DNA of 64,000 bases from positions 1-64,000 of the forward strand of contig JAHLKH010000117.1 of assembly GCA_025526915.1 (NCBI GenBank). The letters run 5' to 3'. Shown piece by piece: positions 32,901 to 43,776 of this stretch. The number at the start of each line of letters is the position of its first letter. The stretch's first letter is position 1. This DNA comes from Entophlyctis helioformis. Lineage: Eukaryota > Chytridiomycota > Chytridiomycetes > Chytridiales > Chytriomycetaceae. The notes under the pieces were generated by a model. That model searched no databases and was not told the DNA's origin. It saw only the letters and a program-made list of their open reading frames with translations. Position numbers and translations under genes: made by a program.

Positions 32901-33924
32901 GGCTGTGTCAGAACACGGATACGAGCAACGCATCCCAAACGGCGGATATCAATGACATCCAACGGCCGGTTGACAGACTGACCGTGTGGTAGTGCTTCAC
33001 AATCACGTTTGGGAAGCGTGGCACCAGAATCTTGAGCATGCGAAGACCGTCTGCGCGAATGCTGTCTGAAATGTGGCTCATGGCAGATGTAGCAAACGCG
33101 ATGATAACCGCTCCAAACGGCATCAGTGCCATCTGCACGGTCGAGTGTGGTCAGCGACCGGTTGCCTGTCAAGGCGCACGCCAGACGCTTGACGCTGCAT
33201 TGAGAGATACGCACCTCGTCGATCCACGAGACATAGGAGGTGAAGAATGTCAGCAGCGCGGTGCGAACGGACTGGCTCTGTGAAGGACGACAGAAAGGGA
33301 CTGTCAGGGATCCGCATGGGCATGCATGTGTAGGCATGCGATCGCCGCACCTCGTCGAGAATGAGAGCAGCCACGTCGTTGGCAATGGCGCCAAGGTTCA
33401 TGGACGCCAGTTCCATCGCTTCAGAGGACAGCAGGTCGTGCAGCTGACCGACAGCATCTGCTCAGCCAAAGTTGTCAGCCTGCTTTCTGGTTTGTGTTTT
33501 TCTGGTGCCGTGCAATGAGACTGGCGCACCTTTGCGGTTCTGCGGGCTGTAGTGGCGACACTGGGCCAGCACGTCTCGTATGCGCTGCTGCTTGGCAGCG
33601 ACAGCGGCAGGATCGCTTGCAGCGGTGGCAGCAGTGGCATTGGCTCCGCCGCCGCTGCCGCCGCTGGCACCAGGCGCAGCGATGCGCTGGGGCCGCAGCG
33701 AGATCTTTTGCGACTTGAACGAGACATCGGTGACGTTGGCGGCGCTTCCAGCTTCTTGCCGACCTTGAGCTTCTTTTTCTGCATCCACACACACAGTCAG
33801 TATGGAGCATGCATGCATGCGTGCGTGCATGTAGCGGGCAGACAGTGGGCGGACAGAAAGACGGACGCAGACTGACCTGGAAGTCGGCCTGCTTCAGCTT
33901 CTTCTTGCGGGTGGCTTTTGGCAT
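29930..33924 (-). CDS. TEX10: TEX10/Ipi1, Rix1 complex subunit
   Basis: TEX10 (yeast Ipi1) is a HEAT/ARM-repeat subunit of the Rix1 complex, which acts in late 60S ribosomal subunit maturation. Start at 33924: exon 1 MPKATRKKKLKQADFQ, exon 2 KKKLKVGKKLEA then NVTDVSFKSQKISLRPQR and IRDVLAQCRHYSPQNRK. This matches the animal N-terminal signature KLKVGKK..FKTK.I.L. Later exons encode RTALLTFFTSYVSWIDE, ISDSIRADGLRMLKILVPRF, LLSAHTKSRSASGGRGIGSF and long helical stretches. The final exon ends KLRIQCAGLVEKLQSRWPGV and stops at 29930. A one-base frame change falls between KKLEA and NVTDV at about 33735, with no intron signals. About a dozen exons are inferred; internal borders are approximate. It is convergent with CDK11 (75 bp apart). 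Confidence 0.85.
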
Positions 33925-33954
33925 CTGCTGCAGAGGTTGGACGACGTCGGCATT

Positions 33955-34251
33955 CATTCCACAGGCCGTGCATTGGGCCAGTGTGGCATGCCAGTGGCCA
34001 AGAGTCAGCAGCATGCATGGACGACCGGCATCTACAAGCGTGCAACTGACGACAGTGTGGCCTGTTCGGTCGATCGGGAGGATCTGAAGGTCGAATAATC
34101 GATGTGAGAAGTGGCTGGATGGAAGCCGGATCACGTGATACGACACGTGACTTGATGATGTCTTGAACTGCCGTGATGCCTGAGGGGCAAGCAAGCCGAG
34201 CGACTGGTGGCCAAAGAGCAGATGCCGCGGCGTGGCCATCTCGACCATCAG
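33955..34251 (-). promoter_or_regulatory. Fanzor-derived module B, 5' of TEX10
   Basis: Read on the minus strand from 34251, it starts with DNA matching the Fanzor C-terminal coding region: GGCATCTGCTCTTTGG (34226-34211), identical to 19497-19512, preceded by ATGGTCG as in the Fanzor. It continues through the 41-nt block shared with module A and the right-end block CTCCCGATCGACCGAACAGG (34080-34061). It ends about 30 nt before the TEX10 ATG at 33924 and points towards it. The PAS-like gene starts on the other side at 34337. Confidence 0.65.
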
Positions 34252-34336
34252 CGAGTGTCGGCATTGGCAGCATGCTGCTCTTGTTGCAATGAGTTGTTCA
34301 CGATCGATCCGAACAATTTCCCCCTGATCTCATCAC

Positions 34337-36405
34337 ATGCTGCTGGTCGTTGAGCGAGACGGCTCGAGCGCAGGCGGCGGCCAGCGCCGCATCGTGTCGG
34401 CAAGCCCAGACGCACATCTGCTGTTTGGCCTCACGGACCTTGTGGGCTGCACCCTGCAGCTGTCCAACAGCACCGTATCCGATGCCCTCGTCATGGACTT
34501 GAGCCCGGCCCCCGCCGCCGCCGCCGCTGCCGCTGTTGCAGCCACCACCACCACCACCACCACCACCACCACCACAGACCCTGTACATTGCTCAGATTCG
34601 CACGTGTCTCCAGCCCAGCCAACTCAGCAGCAGCCAACTCAGCAGCAGCAGTTGGCGGAGCCACAGCAGCTTCGTCTCTGCATACGGCATCGCTCAGGCA
34701 CGCTTGTTGACGCCATGGCAGTCTGCGAGCCCTTGACGGAATCCACCAGCCTGTGGCGGATACGAGACTCGTCCATGATCGAGGCCGCCATCCAACGACA
34801 CACACGTGCCTTCTCTGTCGCACTCAGCCTCAGCCCATACGGCGTCGTCCAAGAGATCCATCGCCCACCCGCGCTGCGCCAGCCTTGTCTGCCAAATGAC
34901 CTGCATTCGCACTGCGGCCAGATCTCGGCTGCAAGCACTCTTCCCCTCACCAGCGACCCAGATGCACATCAGTCACTGTGCGAGCGTCTCTTTGCAACCA
35001 ACGTTGTCTTGCACCGGCCCATCATGTCCTTTGTGCACAATGACGATCTGCCGCGTCTGTTTCGCGCTCTCAATCAGCTGCCTGCACCGTCTCTCGAACT
35101 GTCGCTCAGCTCGTGCCATTTGCTGTCCAGCTCGCCATCGCCGTCGTCTTGCTTATCGTTGGACATGCATTCTTCATTGCCCTCTGCATCCTTCAAGTCC
35201 TTTGGTCTGCCGTCCTTGTCGCGGTTCTCCATGCGCTGGCGCGTGGATCCACTCCTTCAACCGCACACGCCTCAAGACAGCCCGCCCGCCATCTCATCTT
35301 CTGCACAGCCACAGTCACAGCCATCCAACATACCCCTTTTTAACGCCGCGCCGGCATGGACAAACTCGGACCACACCTCTTTGGAAGCAGCTCGTTCGGA
35401 CACGCAAGGAAATGGCGATTCCAGCCACGCCGTCCCTGTTACCATGCCTCACGACCCAGACTTTTTATCAGACGCAGCGTTGCTGCCCGTCCGCAGCCCG
35501 CTGCTGCTCAACGACTCCTATTTCGACCCTCGATCGTCACCGTCGCCGTCACCGTCGCCATCGCCAGTGTCGCGCTCTCCCTCCTCGCCACGGTCGCCCT
35601 TCCAGCCGCTCGATCGTGATGACGAAAAGTATTTCTGGCTCGAGGTCGAAGCAAAGCCGTGCGGTGACACCATACTTTGCTTTTTGCATCTTGTGGACAA
35701 CATTTCCAGCAAGACGTCGCCATGCACGCCGTCTGTCATGGACGGCTTGGATATGCGGACATGGTCTGCTGTCGATCACCATTCCTCTGCGTCAGCCATG
35801 CAGGCACTGCCCTTGCTCACAAAAGGTGTTTTTGATCTCATCGCGTCAATGCTCAACTTGGCTGCCAGCACTGTCCTAGCAATCGGTATCCCCAAAACGG
35901 CTGGCGTTGAAGACGTGCCGGAGCTGATCCAGCGTGGCTCGTTCCAGTTGCAGGTACCTTGTCTTTGCGTGATCGCTCCTGCATGTCTGTCATTCCAACC
36001 GCCACGACTGCCCGTCTAACCACCGCGCGTGCTGCATTCTCCAACCCCGCCAAACAGAACTATGGCCGCTTTGTCCGCCGACAGATGGCTGCGACACTGG
36101 GCGAAAAGACCATGGCCAAGCTCGAAGATGCCGTGGTGTCTGTTGAGGCTTCTGCGCCTGTTGCGTTTGTCAAAGACTCTGCAGGTGCGATCGGCGCCAG
36201 ACTGCTGTTGATCTGCCGCAGCCTGCTTGGCGACAAGCTGTGCGATGTGAGTCTTGCTTGGCCTGTTCCTTCCGATGCCGTCTTGCGCACACGAGACGCA
36301 TTGGCTTCATTGTGAGAATCGGGTGCTGACCACCGTGCGCATCCACGTTCTGGCCGCCAGTTTTGCTTGTGCCTGATTCCACAACGGCCAGCCCTGCAGC
36401 TTTGA
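34337..36405 (+). CDS. PAS-domain-like regulatory protein
   Basis: Exons 34337-35953, 36058-36246 and 36361-36405 give about 616 residues. The N-terminus resembles a PAS fold: RIVSASPDAHLLFGLTDLVG, then RHRSGTLVDAMAVCEPL, then a second half with FVHNDDLPRLFRAL. A long low-complexity insert follows (Ala, a run of 11 Thr, Gln, Ser and SPSPSPSP). The C-terminal part (YFWLEVEAKPCGDTILCFLH, GRFVRRQMAATLGEKTMAKL) is helical and not recognised. PAS proteins sense small molecules, redox or light, or mediate dimerisation; no ligand can be assigned. The start is the first ATG of the open frame. The last exon is short and uncertain. Confidence 0.6.
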
Positions 36406-36497
36406 TCTACACCTCGCATGTCGGCACAACAGCACCTGCATCTTCATCCGTCTCAATGCCCAGAGTTGCCTGGTTGATCATGATCCAATGCATACAT

Positions 36498-37654
36498 TCA
36501 TACATACACACCTTCACTTGTCAATAGAGGTGCTCCCTGTCCCTTGCCCATCCACGCACACACGCTGCCATGAATGCGTTGCAAGCAACCTACCAGAAGC
36601 TGGCTGCTGTCCGTGACTGCATCTGCCAGCTGCGACCAGATGGACTGGAACAGCTTGCGACGCGCTGCCCATTCGCGTTGATGCTTGACAAACAGCGCGT
36701 TGATCTGCTTGCACGACTCGTCCGAGTACTGGCACTCGCCGCTGGTGGCGGCACATAGACGGGCCTCCAGACTGGCAATCTGCTCCGCGTGCAGGCCAGC
36801 TTGTTAGCACTCTTGGCAGTTGATGGCTGACAGAGGCGTGACTGTGCCGCACCTCGCTGTGCATCTGGTTGAGCAAGCCCGGCAGCGTGTCTGTTGGATG
36901 TGTTTTGAGCAGCCCAGCAAGACCTGGGCACAAGATCCAAGTACAGAATGGCCAGCTGGGCGGTCAGTCCCCAGGTGCGTGGATCGGCCCGCACGCCACT
37001 CACGCTGGTTGTCGACACGCAGCTGAGCCAAGTGAGTGAGTGTGTGAGTGAGTGAGTCAGTGAGCTAGTGAATGTATATGCAAATGCATGATGCATGATG
37101 CATGATGCATGATGCACACGAGCACGGAATGCACGACGGGATGTGAGACACGAACGGCACGCGACACACCCGCTCGCGAGATACGGCCAGCTGCTGCTCG
37201 CACGCCTCGAGCTCTGCCCGCATGGCGTCGCTCTCGTCGCGTCCGTCGCACACGTCGACTGCCTCCTGGACCGGCGCGTAGATGACCTGCTTGCCATACT
37301 GCTTTGCGTGGATGAGCTCTGTGGCGCCAGGGCAGAGGCTCGGGCGTGTCAGCGATCGGCAGTGCAGCAAGGCCTGCGCGTGAGACACCACGCAGGATGT
37401 GCATGGCGTTGGCTGGCTGGCTCGATGGGATGGATGGCTGCATAGATGGGATGGATGGATGGCTCGATGGATGGATGGAAAGAGCACACGTGAGACGCAC
37501 TCTGGTCCGCACAGGTGGCGAGCAGCTTGGCCAGGGCCGCCTTTGCGATCGCGCCCTTCATGTTGCTGAAGATGTCGTTGGCGTTGTACGGCCTGTTCTG
37601 CTTGCGCAGATACGCCAGCACCAAGTTCTGCTGCTGCTGCTGCTGGCTGGCCAT
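36498..37654 (-). CDS. HOP2: HOP2 (PSMC3IP) meiotic recombination factor
   Basis: HOP2 pairs with MND1 to help Dmc1 and Rad51 in strand invasion between homologues. The N-terminal winged helix is clear: LVLAYLRKQNRPYNANDIFS, NMKGAIAKAALAKLL, then KQYGKQVIYAPVQE after an intron of about 170 nt. The coiled coil (MRAELEACEQQLAVSRE) and C-terminal helices (CKQINALFVKHQREWAARRK, LFQSIWSQLADAV) follow in later exons. Introns near 37395-37510 and 37030-37150 are filled with simple repeats. The ATG at 37654 follows 66 bp of bidirectional promoter shared with the MEK gene. The stop at 36498 assumes no further intron after SQLLV; a spliced end is possible. Confidence 0.85.
37031..37118 (+). repeat. (GTGA)n and (CATGATG)n repeats in a HOP2 intron
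   Basis: GTGA-type units (37031-37068) are followed by four CATGATG-like units (37086-37113). A GGATGGAT-type repeat occupies another HOP2 intron at about 37430-37480. Ordinary simple-sequence repeats. Confidence 0.8.
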
Positions 37655-37719
37655 CGGCTTCGTTGGGCAAGCGAGTTTCCGCGACAAAGGCAACCCGCAG
37701 CGAAACCCACAGCCGCACC

Positions 37720-39677
37720 ATGTCTGCTTCACCATCCACGGTCCGCAAGGCCAAGCCCGTGCGCCTCAACCTCAAGCCCGGCATCACGCCCAGCGCTGCG
37801 GGCATAAGCCAGGAGGTCGAGTCGCCCTCGTCGGTGCTGGCCCCGCAGCTCGCCGACCTGTCCATACCCAAGAACCTCCAGCTGGATCTCAAGACCGAGG
37901 ACATTGTCGTCCTGCAGGAGCTTGGCGCTGGAAACGGCGGCACCGTGTCCAAGGTGCAGCACAAGCCCACAAACACCATCATGGCCCGCAAGGTGCGTCT
38001 GCGTGTCTGTCCACCTGCCTGCCCGGCTGCCTGCCCGTCTGCATGTCTGCATGTCCGTCTGTCTGTCCGTCTCTGTTTGCCTCTGCCCTTGTCGGTGCGT
38101 TTTCCCCACGCCTTCCACGACCACGACCACGACCGCAACCACAACCACGCCTATGGCCATGCCAACGCCAACGCCAACGTTTGCAGCCGCCCAAGCCAGC
38201 AGCCTGGTCTGGCTGTTCGTGTGCGTGCCACCGCAGCTGCATCCATGGCACCTCCTGCTTCGTCCGGCATGCTAGCCCGCTTGGCAGCGTTGGCATGCCC
38301 GTGTCTGCCGCTCCTTGGCCTGCTCCTTGTCTATGTGGCGTGGCGTGGCGTGGCATGGCAGCCGCTGTCTGCGTGCGGCATCCTTGCAGCCACATCAGAC
38401 ACGCATCCCCTCATACTGGTTGACCAAACGCATCGCATCTCAGCCCCCCATGCTGCAAACACGTGCCCGTGGCGGCTGCTGACTGTGCTGCGTGCTGCTG
38501 GTGCTTGCATCACGGCATCACTCGCTGCCGATTAGATTATCCATGTCGAGGCCAAGAACAGCGTCAGGAGGCAGATCCTCCGTGAGCTGCAGATCTTGCA
38601 CAAGTGCAACTCGCCATACATTGTGTCGTTCTACGGCGCGTTCCTGAGCGAGGGTGACATCTCCATCTGCATGGAGTACATGAACTGCGGCTCGCTGGAC
38701 CACATCTACAAGAAGACTGGCCCTGTCTCGGAGGACATCACGGGCAAGATTGCACATGCGGTGCTTTCTGGCCTTGTCTACCTGTACGACGAGCACCGGA
38801 TCATCCACCGAGGCACGTGCCAACTAAGCAGATGGCTTGGCTGCGTCTGCAACGTTGAGGCGCTGACTCTCTTGCCTCATGCACCCGCCTACGGGCCGTG
38901 TTCCTATTGGCATGAATGTGGCCCATCAGACGTCAAGCCAAGCAACATCCTGCTAGACTCCCAAGGCCGTATCAAGATTGCAGACTTTGGCGTGTCTGGG
39001 CAGCTGATCAACTCGGTTGCAAACACATTTGTTGGCACCAGTGCTTACATGTCGGTGAGTCTGGCGGCCGAATATTGGGGGGCTTTTGCTGTTCTCTCCG
39101 TCATGTCTTTTTTTCAAACTGACCAATCCATCCGAATCTCCATCACCTGGACGGCGAATCGACTCTTCATGGGTTGGCCCCATTGCACAGCCCGAGAGAA
39201 TTCAAGGTGGAAAATACTCGGTCCAGTCTGACGTGTGGAGTCTGGGCATGACTCTGATGGAGCTTGTCTTGGGCAAGTTCCCGTTCCCTCCCGACGGAAA
39301 GCCGCTCTCCGTGTTTGAGCTTCTCGAGTACATTGTGCATGAGCCAGTCCCGACCCTGCCGCCCAATCAGTTCACCAAGGAGTTTGAAGACTTTATTGCT
39401 CGCAGGTACGCGTGCGCAGAACCGCGTTGTGTCTGCTCGCAGCAGTTCGTTTATCTAACCGCTGTGCATCTCTGCTACGCTGACAGTCTAATCAAGGATC
39501 CTGCTACACGACCAACGCCGTCCGAGTTGTTGGTGAGTGCTTTGGTGGAATCGGCCTCGTGCACGCAGTCGACTAACATGGATATCCTGCGTTGCACAGA
39601 CGGATCCGTTCTGTGTGGCAATAGCAGCAAAGGAAGTGGACTTGGCTGGCTTTGTCAAGCCGCTCCACAAAGGCTGA
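37720..39677 (+). CDS. MAP kinase kinase (MEK1/2-like)
   Basis: Six exons (37720-37992, 38536-38812, 38930-39054, 39191-39405, 39487-39532, 39600-39677) encode 337 residues. Kinase landmarks: [15 protein letters not shown], catalytic Lys in [56 protein letters not shown] (an activation loop with the S-x3-T phosphosites typical of MAP2Ks), [20 protein letters not shown] and [19 protein letters not shown]. It is a compact dual-specificity kinase without the long N-terminus of Pbs2 or Ste7. Intron 2 has a GC donor (GAG then GCACGT at 38813). The stretch between exons 1 and 2 (544 nt) is open in one frame but has no recognisable domain. Confidence 0.93.
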
Positions 39678-39999
39678 GCCGCCAGATGGATCGGCACTGT
39701 CCGTCAAGAGCACACCGAGTGTTTCCACGAGATTGTAACGACCACGCCTAGCAAGGAGCCAGCACGTCCCGATCCGTGGTGGCACTGGCTCCTTGGCTGA
39801 TTGTGGCGTCGCGGTCTTTGGCGCGCGGGGTTCCTTGCTGTGGTTCGGGACGGTGCCGGCCAGACCAGCTGGTTCTGCATGCATGATAGGATGATGTGTT
39901 GAGGATGACTATGGCGAGGCTATTCATAGTCCATGGAATATGATCACATTGAGCACCGAACACGGCGCATCTTTTTACAGTTTATGGTATGGGCCCTCC
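39678..39999. other. Short convergent intergenic region
   Basis: This lies between the stop codons of the MEK gene and the coiled-coil gene. It should contain both 3' UTRs. Nothing else is seen. Confidence 0.4.
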
Positions 40000-40903
40000 C
40001 TACGAGCTGCGACGGAGCTCCTCTTCCAGCTTTTCGACATGGCTGTCCAGGTTGTGCATGATGGAGCCGGTTCGCCTCGCCTCGTCGCGAAGAAATGCGG
40101 GCTGGTCCAGCTCGGCCAAGTCCATGGTGTGCCCTTCAGCCGAGACTTTGCCAGACGGCATAACATCTGCCTGCTGCTGCTGCTGTTTCTGCTGCTGCTG
40201 CTGCTGCTGCTGCCGTTGGCTCTGTCCAAGGGGTGGCCGTGAGTTGGAGTGCATCAGCCCTTGGATCTGTGCATGGCTCTGCCGGACTATTGCAAGTGAT
40301 CAGCGCACGGCGACGATCGGCAGGCCACACAGGCTAGCATAGCCTGGCGTGGCAGGATATGGCATGGCATGGCACGGCACGGCACGCAACACACACCCAT
40401 GTACTCGAGGTCAACCACTTGGGCACGCAGGTCCATGATGACAGCGTCGCGATCCTTGAGCGCCTGCTCGAGCTGGACCATGCGATGACTGGTGTCGGTG
40501 TGCAAGGCCGCATCGGCAGCAGGGTCGGCAGGCGCCAGACGCTGGCTGCGTGTCCGCTCAACGTCGAGCAGATGCGAGAGCTGGGCAACCTGCGCGGCAA
40601 GCAGCGCGCGCTCCGTGTCGGCAAAGTCGACCCGCTGCTCCATGCGCTGGCGAGCCTCGAGCGCCTTGTCCAGCTGCACGGACAGCTGCTGCATGGTGGC
40701 GAGCGACGAGCGCACGAGCGCAGCCAGGTCCGACGCACTCGCGGTGGTGCCTGCCAGTCTGTCCAGTGCATCTGGCGGGCCGTGTGAGTGCCATTGGCGT
40801 ATGGCGATGTGGACAGACTGCCCTGCGCACCTTGGACGACTGCTGCAGGATCGTGCAGTGCCGGTGCGGCATCCTCCCGAGGCTTGGTTGTTGCCGACAG
40901 CAT
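40000..40903 (-). CDS. Coiled-coil protein with polyQ
   Basis: Three exons: from 40903 (MLSATTKPREDAAPALHDPA), about 40771-40398 (ASASDLAALVRSSLATMQQL, then long heptads with LDKALEARQRMEQRVDFADT), and about 40285-40000 (VRQSHAQIQGLMHSNSRPPL, a QQQ tract, then SIMHNLDSHVEKLEEELRRS). Codon phases agree at both junctions. The protein is mostly coiled coil; I do not recognise its family, and its function is unknown. Module C lies directly upstream. It is convergent with the MEK gene. Confidence 0.65.
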
Positions 40904-40914
40904 CCTTGGATCTG

Positions 40915-41250
40915 GATCCAGCGTGGCATGCCAGCGGCCAAGAGTCAGCAGCCGGCATGGACGGCCAGTCAGCGGACGGCATCTGCGAGCATGCCACCAA
41001 CAAGTTTGCTTCTGTGTTGGTCGATCTGGGTGATCTGGCTCAGTTTATCGATGCAAAAAGTGGCTGGATGGCATCAAGGTGGCTGGATGGCTGGACGCTC
41101 GCCGTCTGGTGGGTGCGTCGAGTGGAGCAGCTGGTGTTCACACAGCACATGCCGCTGTGAGATCGTCGGTGACATCTGCGAGTGCCAGAAGGGCCAGTGC
41201 AGTTCTCGTATGGGATCCGCGTCGTGCACTGGGGGCACATCGGGCATGGC
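40915..41250 (-). promoter_or_regulatory. Fanzor-derived module C with a zinc-ribbon remnant
   Basis: On the minus strand, 41246-41192 aligns with Fanzor zinc-ribbon DNA at 19361-19408. Both share GATGTGCCC, CAGTGCA/CAATGCA and the 14-nt block GCGGATCCCATAC. Translated, it reads MCPQCTTRIPYENCT against MCPQCKQRIPYKNRT. After that it aligns with module A to about 40920, and 41071-41049 is identical over 23 nt to module D. The module ends about 12 nt from the start codon of the coiled-coil gene and points towards it. UXS1 starts on its far side. Confidence 0.7.
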
Positions 41251-41456
41251 GCGACCGAGCCATCGGCGAGTGTCGCAGTGTCTGCAGGCTCTTCTCGATG
41301 CAAGGGATCCTCAGCAGCGGCCAGTAGCGTTCAGCAGTGCCCAGCAGTGCCCAGCCGTGCTCTACAGCGGGCCAGCCAGCAAGATCACGGCGGCATCCTT
41401 TGACCTCGGCATCGTGGCTTTCCATCATCATCAACAACAACAACAACAACACGAGC

Positions 41457-43450
41457 ATGAGCAGGAGCAGGAGCAGGAGCGACTCTCCTGCAACACGTGC
41501 ACGCAGCGGCCACGGACGCAGCTCGCTGCTGCAGCACATCCAGCATTATGTCTTGTCGTCGGGCGGCATGCGCACGCTGGTCGCCGTGACGCTGGCGCTG
41601 TCGTTCTCGCTGCTCTTCCTTCTTTCCAACATGCAGCCAGACTCTCGAGTCATTGCCTCGCCCGTCGCCCATCCAGAGCCGGTGCCCGTGCCCGTGCCCG
41701 TGCCGGTGGCCGCCCCTGCGCCGCCGCCGATTCCCGCCAAGCCCGCAATGCCCGAGGCAGAGCCTGCAGCATCACCGTCGCCGTCGCCGTCGCTGCCGTC
41801 GCTGCCGTCGCCGCCACCGCAAGCCGCACCTGCCGCCGAGGAGAAGCAAAAGTCGATGCTCTCTGGCGCCAAGGACAAGGCGACCGCCGTCGGCCATCCA
41901 AAGTATGCGTCCAGCTTCCCGCTCGACGAGCTGCGTCCGCTGTACCTCAACCTGGCCTCTGGCCTCTCGCTCGACCCGGCCGGCTCGCTGCTCACGTACG
42001 ATCCGTCCTCCAAGACCTTTCCGCCTGTGCGCAGCCTCAGCAGAAAGGACCAGATGCGCATCCTCGTCACGGGCGGCGCTGGCTTTGTCGGCTCGCACCT
42101 TGTCGATCGCCTCATGAAGATGGGCCATCTCGTCACGGTCCTCGACAACTTCTTCACGGGCAGCCGCCACAACATCGAGCACTGGCTCGGCCACCCGCAC
42201 TTTGAGCTCGTCCGCCACGACGTTGTTGGTGAGTCCGCACCCGTGTGGTTGCATGCATTGGTGCACCTTCATCTCTCTCTCTCTCACCACACACATCCAC
42301 ACACATCCCGATGCTTTCCTCGGCTGCCGCTTGCACGTCACTGGCCTGCCGCGCTTGCCTTGTTGACGCACATGCGGCTTGCCTTCCTGTGCGCGTGCAG
42401 ATCCCTACATGATGGAGGTGGACCAGATCTACCATCTGGCATGTCCTGCGTCTCCGCCGCACTACCAGTACAACCCCATCAAGACGGTCAAGACGAGCGT
42501 CATGGGCACCATCAACATGCTTGGCCTGGCCAAACGCACCAAGGCGCGCTTCCTCCTCACGTCCACGTCAGGTGCAGTTGATTGCTGTCTTGCATACCCT
42601 GTAGATCTGGGCCACTCTAATCGTCCTTGTTGGCTTGGTCTGTTCAACAGAGGTGTACGGCGATCCAGAAGTTCACCCTCAGAGCGAGGACTACTGGGGT
42701 AAGATCTGCCTTGCTGCATCCACTTACACCGTCGCTGGCTGGCCAAGCTGACGCTGATCGTTTGCTGACCCATCCCTCTTTCGTCATCCAGGCCATGTCA
42801 ACCCGGTGCGTGGGATTAGGCCTTGCTCCGTGCAACTTTCCCAGGTTGTCCTGCTGCCAGGCATGCGCGACTGACTCTTTTCCAACACCCCTGGTCTCTG
42901 TCCACCTGTCTCTTTCCAGATTGGCCCGCGTGCCTGCTACGATGAGGGCAAGCGCGTCGCAGAGACGCTCACATACTCGTACTCGCAGCAAGACAAGGTG
43001 GATGTGCGCGTCGTCCGCATCTTCAACACGTTTGGCCCTCGCATGAACCCCGACGACGGCCGCGTCGTGAGCAACTTTATCATCCAGGCTCTCAAGGGCC
43101 AAGACATTACCATTTACGGCGACGGCATGCAGACCCGCTCGTTCCAGTACGTGCACGACCTCGTCGACGGCCTTATCCAGACCATGAACGCCAACTACTC
43201 GCAACCCATCAACCTCGGCAACCCCGAAGAGTACACGATTGGCGAGTTCGCGACCCTCATTCGCGACAAGGTCAATCCCAAGTCCAAGATCATCAACCTG
43301 CCCGCCACGACCGACGATCCCCAGCGTCGCCGCCCAGACATTGCTCGTGCCCGCAAGCACATTGACTGGGAGCCCAAGATTTCTGTCGAGCAGGGCATGG
43401 AAGAGACAATCGAATACTTTAAAAAGGTGCTCAAGTTGGACGCCAAATGA
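41457..43450 (+). CDS. UXS1: UDP-glucuronate decarboxylase (UDP-xylose synthase)
   Basis: This enzyme converts UDP-glucuronate to UDP-xylose using bound NAD+ and belongs to the extended SDR family. Exons 41457-42228, 42401-42571, 42651-42698, 42792-42805 and 42920-43450 encode 511 residues. The N-terminus has a short cytosolic tail, a membrane anchor ([17 protein letters not shown]) and a Pro/Val/Ala-rich stem, as in Golgi type II UXS1. The catalytic part shows [62 protein letters not shown], the YxxxK motif in CYDEGKR and [10 protein letters not shown]. Exon 4 is a 14-nt microexon (GHVNP). UDP-xylose feeds glycan or wall xylosylation. Confidence 0.95.
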
Positions 43451-43776
43451 GTGGTCTGCACAATGAACCCGCCAATCTTGCGATCTAGTGTTTGTCAGAT
43501 GGCCCATGCCATGAGCGCTGTCGCGTTAGAGAGGCTCCTTCAGGCCATGAAAGCGGAAGCATGCTTGATGAAACTGTTCAATCGCACTCGACCCATCCCA
43601 ATCAGCAAAGCACGTCCGCGCTCGGCCTGCCCATCCATCAGCCCCTGCGTCTGCGATGCGCGCTTGACCGGGGCCCTCGTGCCAAGGCAAGGCTCGTCAT
43701 TTCTGGGTTCAAACGACATGCCAAGGCTGGGTCAGGAATGCCGCTCATTGTCCAGGCGATGCTGGCGGCGTGGCAT
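43451..43776. other. Convergent intergenic region
   Basis: Between the stop codons of UXS1 and the ING gene. No coding or structural signal recognised beyond the expected 3' UTRs. Confidence 0.4.

Noticed and set aside
37992..38535. Separate gene inside MEK intron 1
   Set aside because: The intron is open in one frame, but the translation is low-complexity and contains ACGACC-type repeats. No homology or splice logic supports a coding unit.
40550..42205. A 551-codon plus-strand open frame overlapping UXS1
   Set aside because: It is a frame-shifted shadow of UXS1 exon 1 and of module C; no domain is recognisable in that frame.
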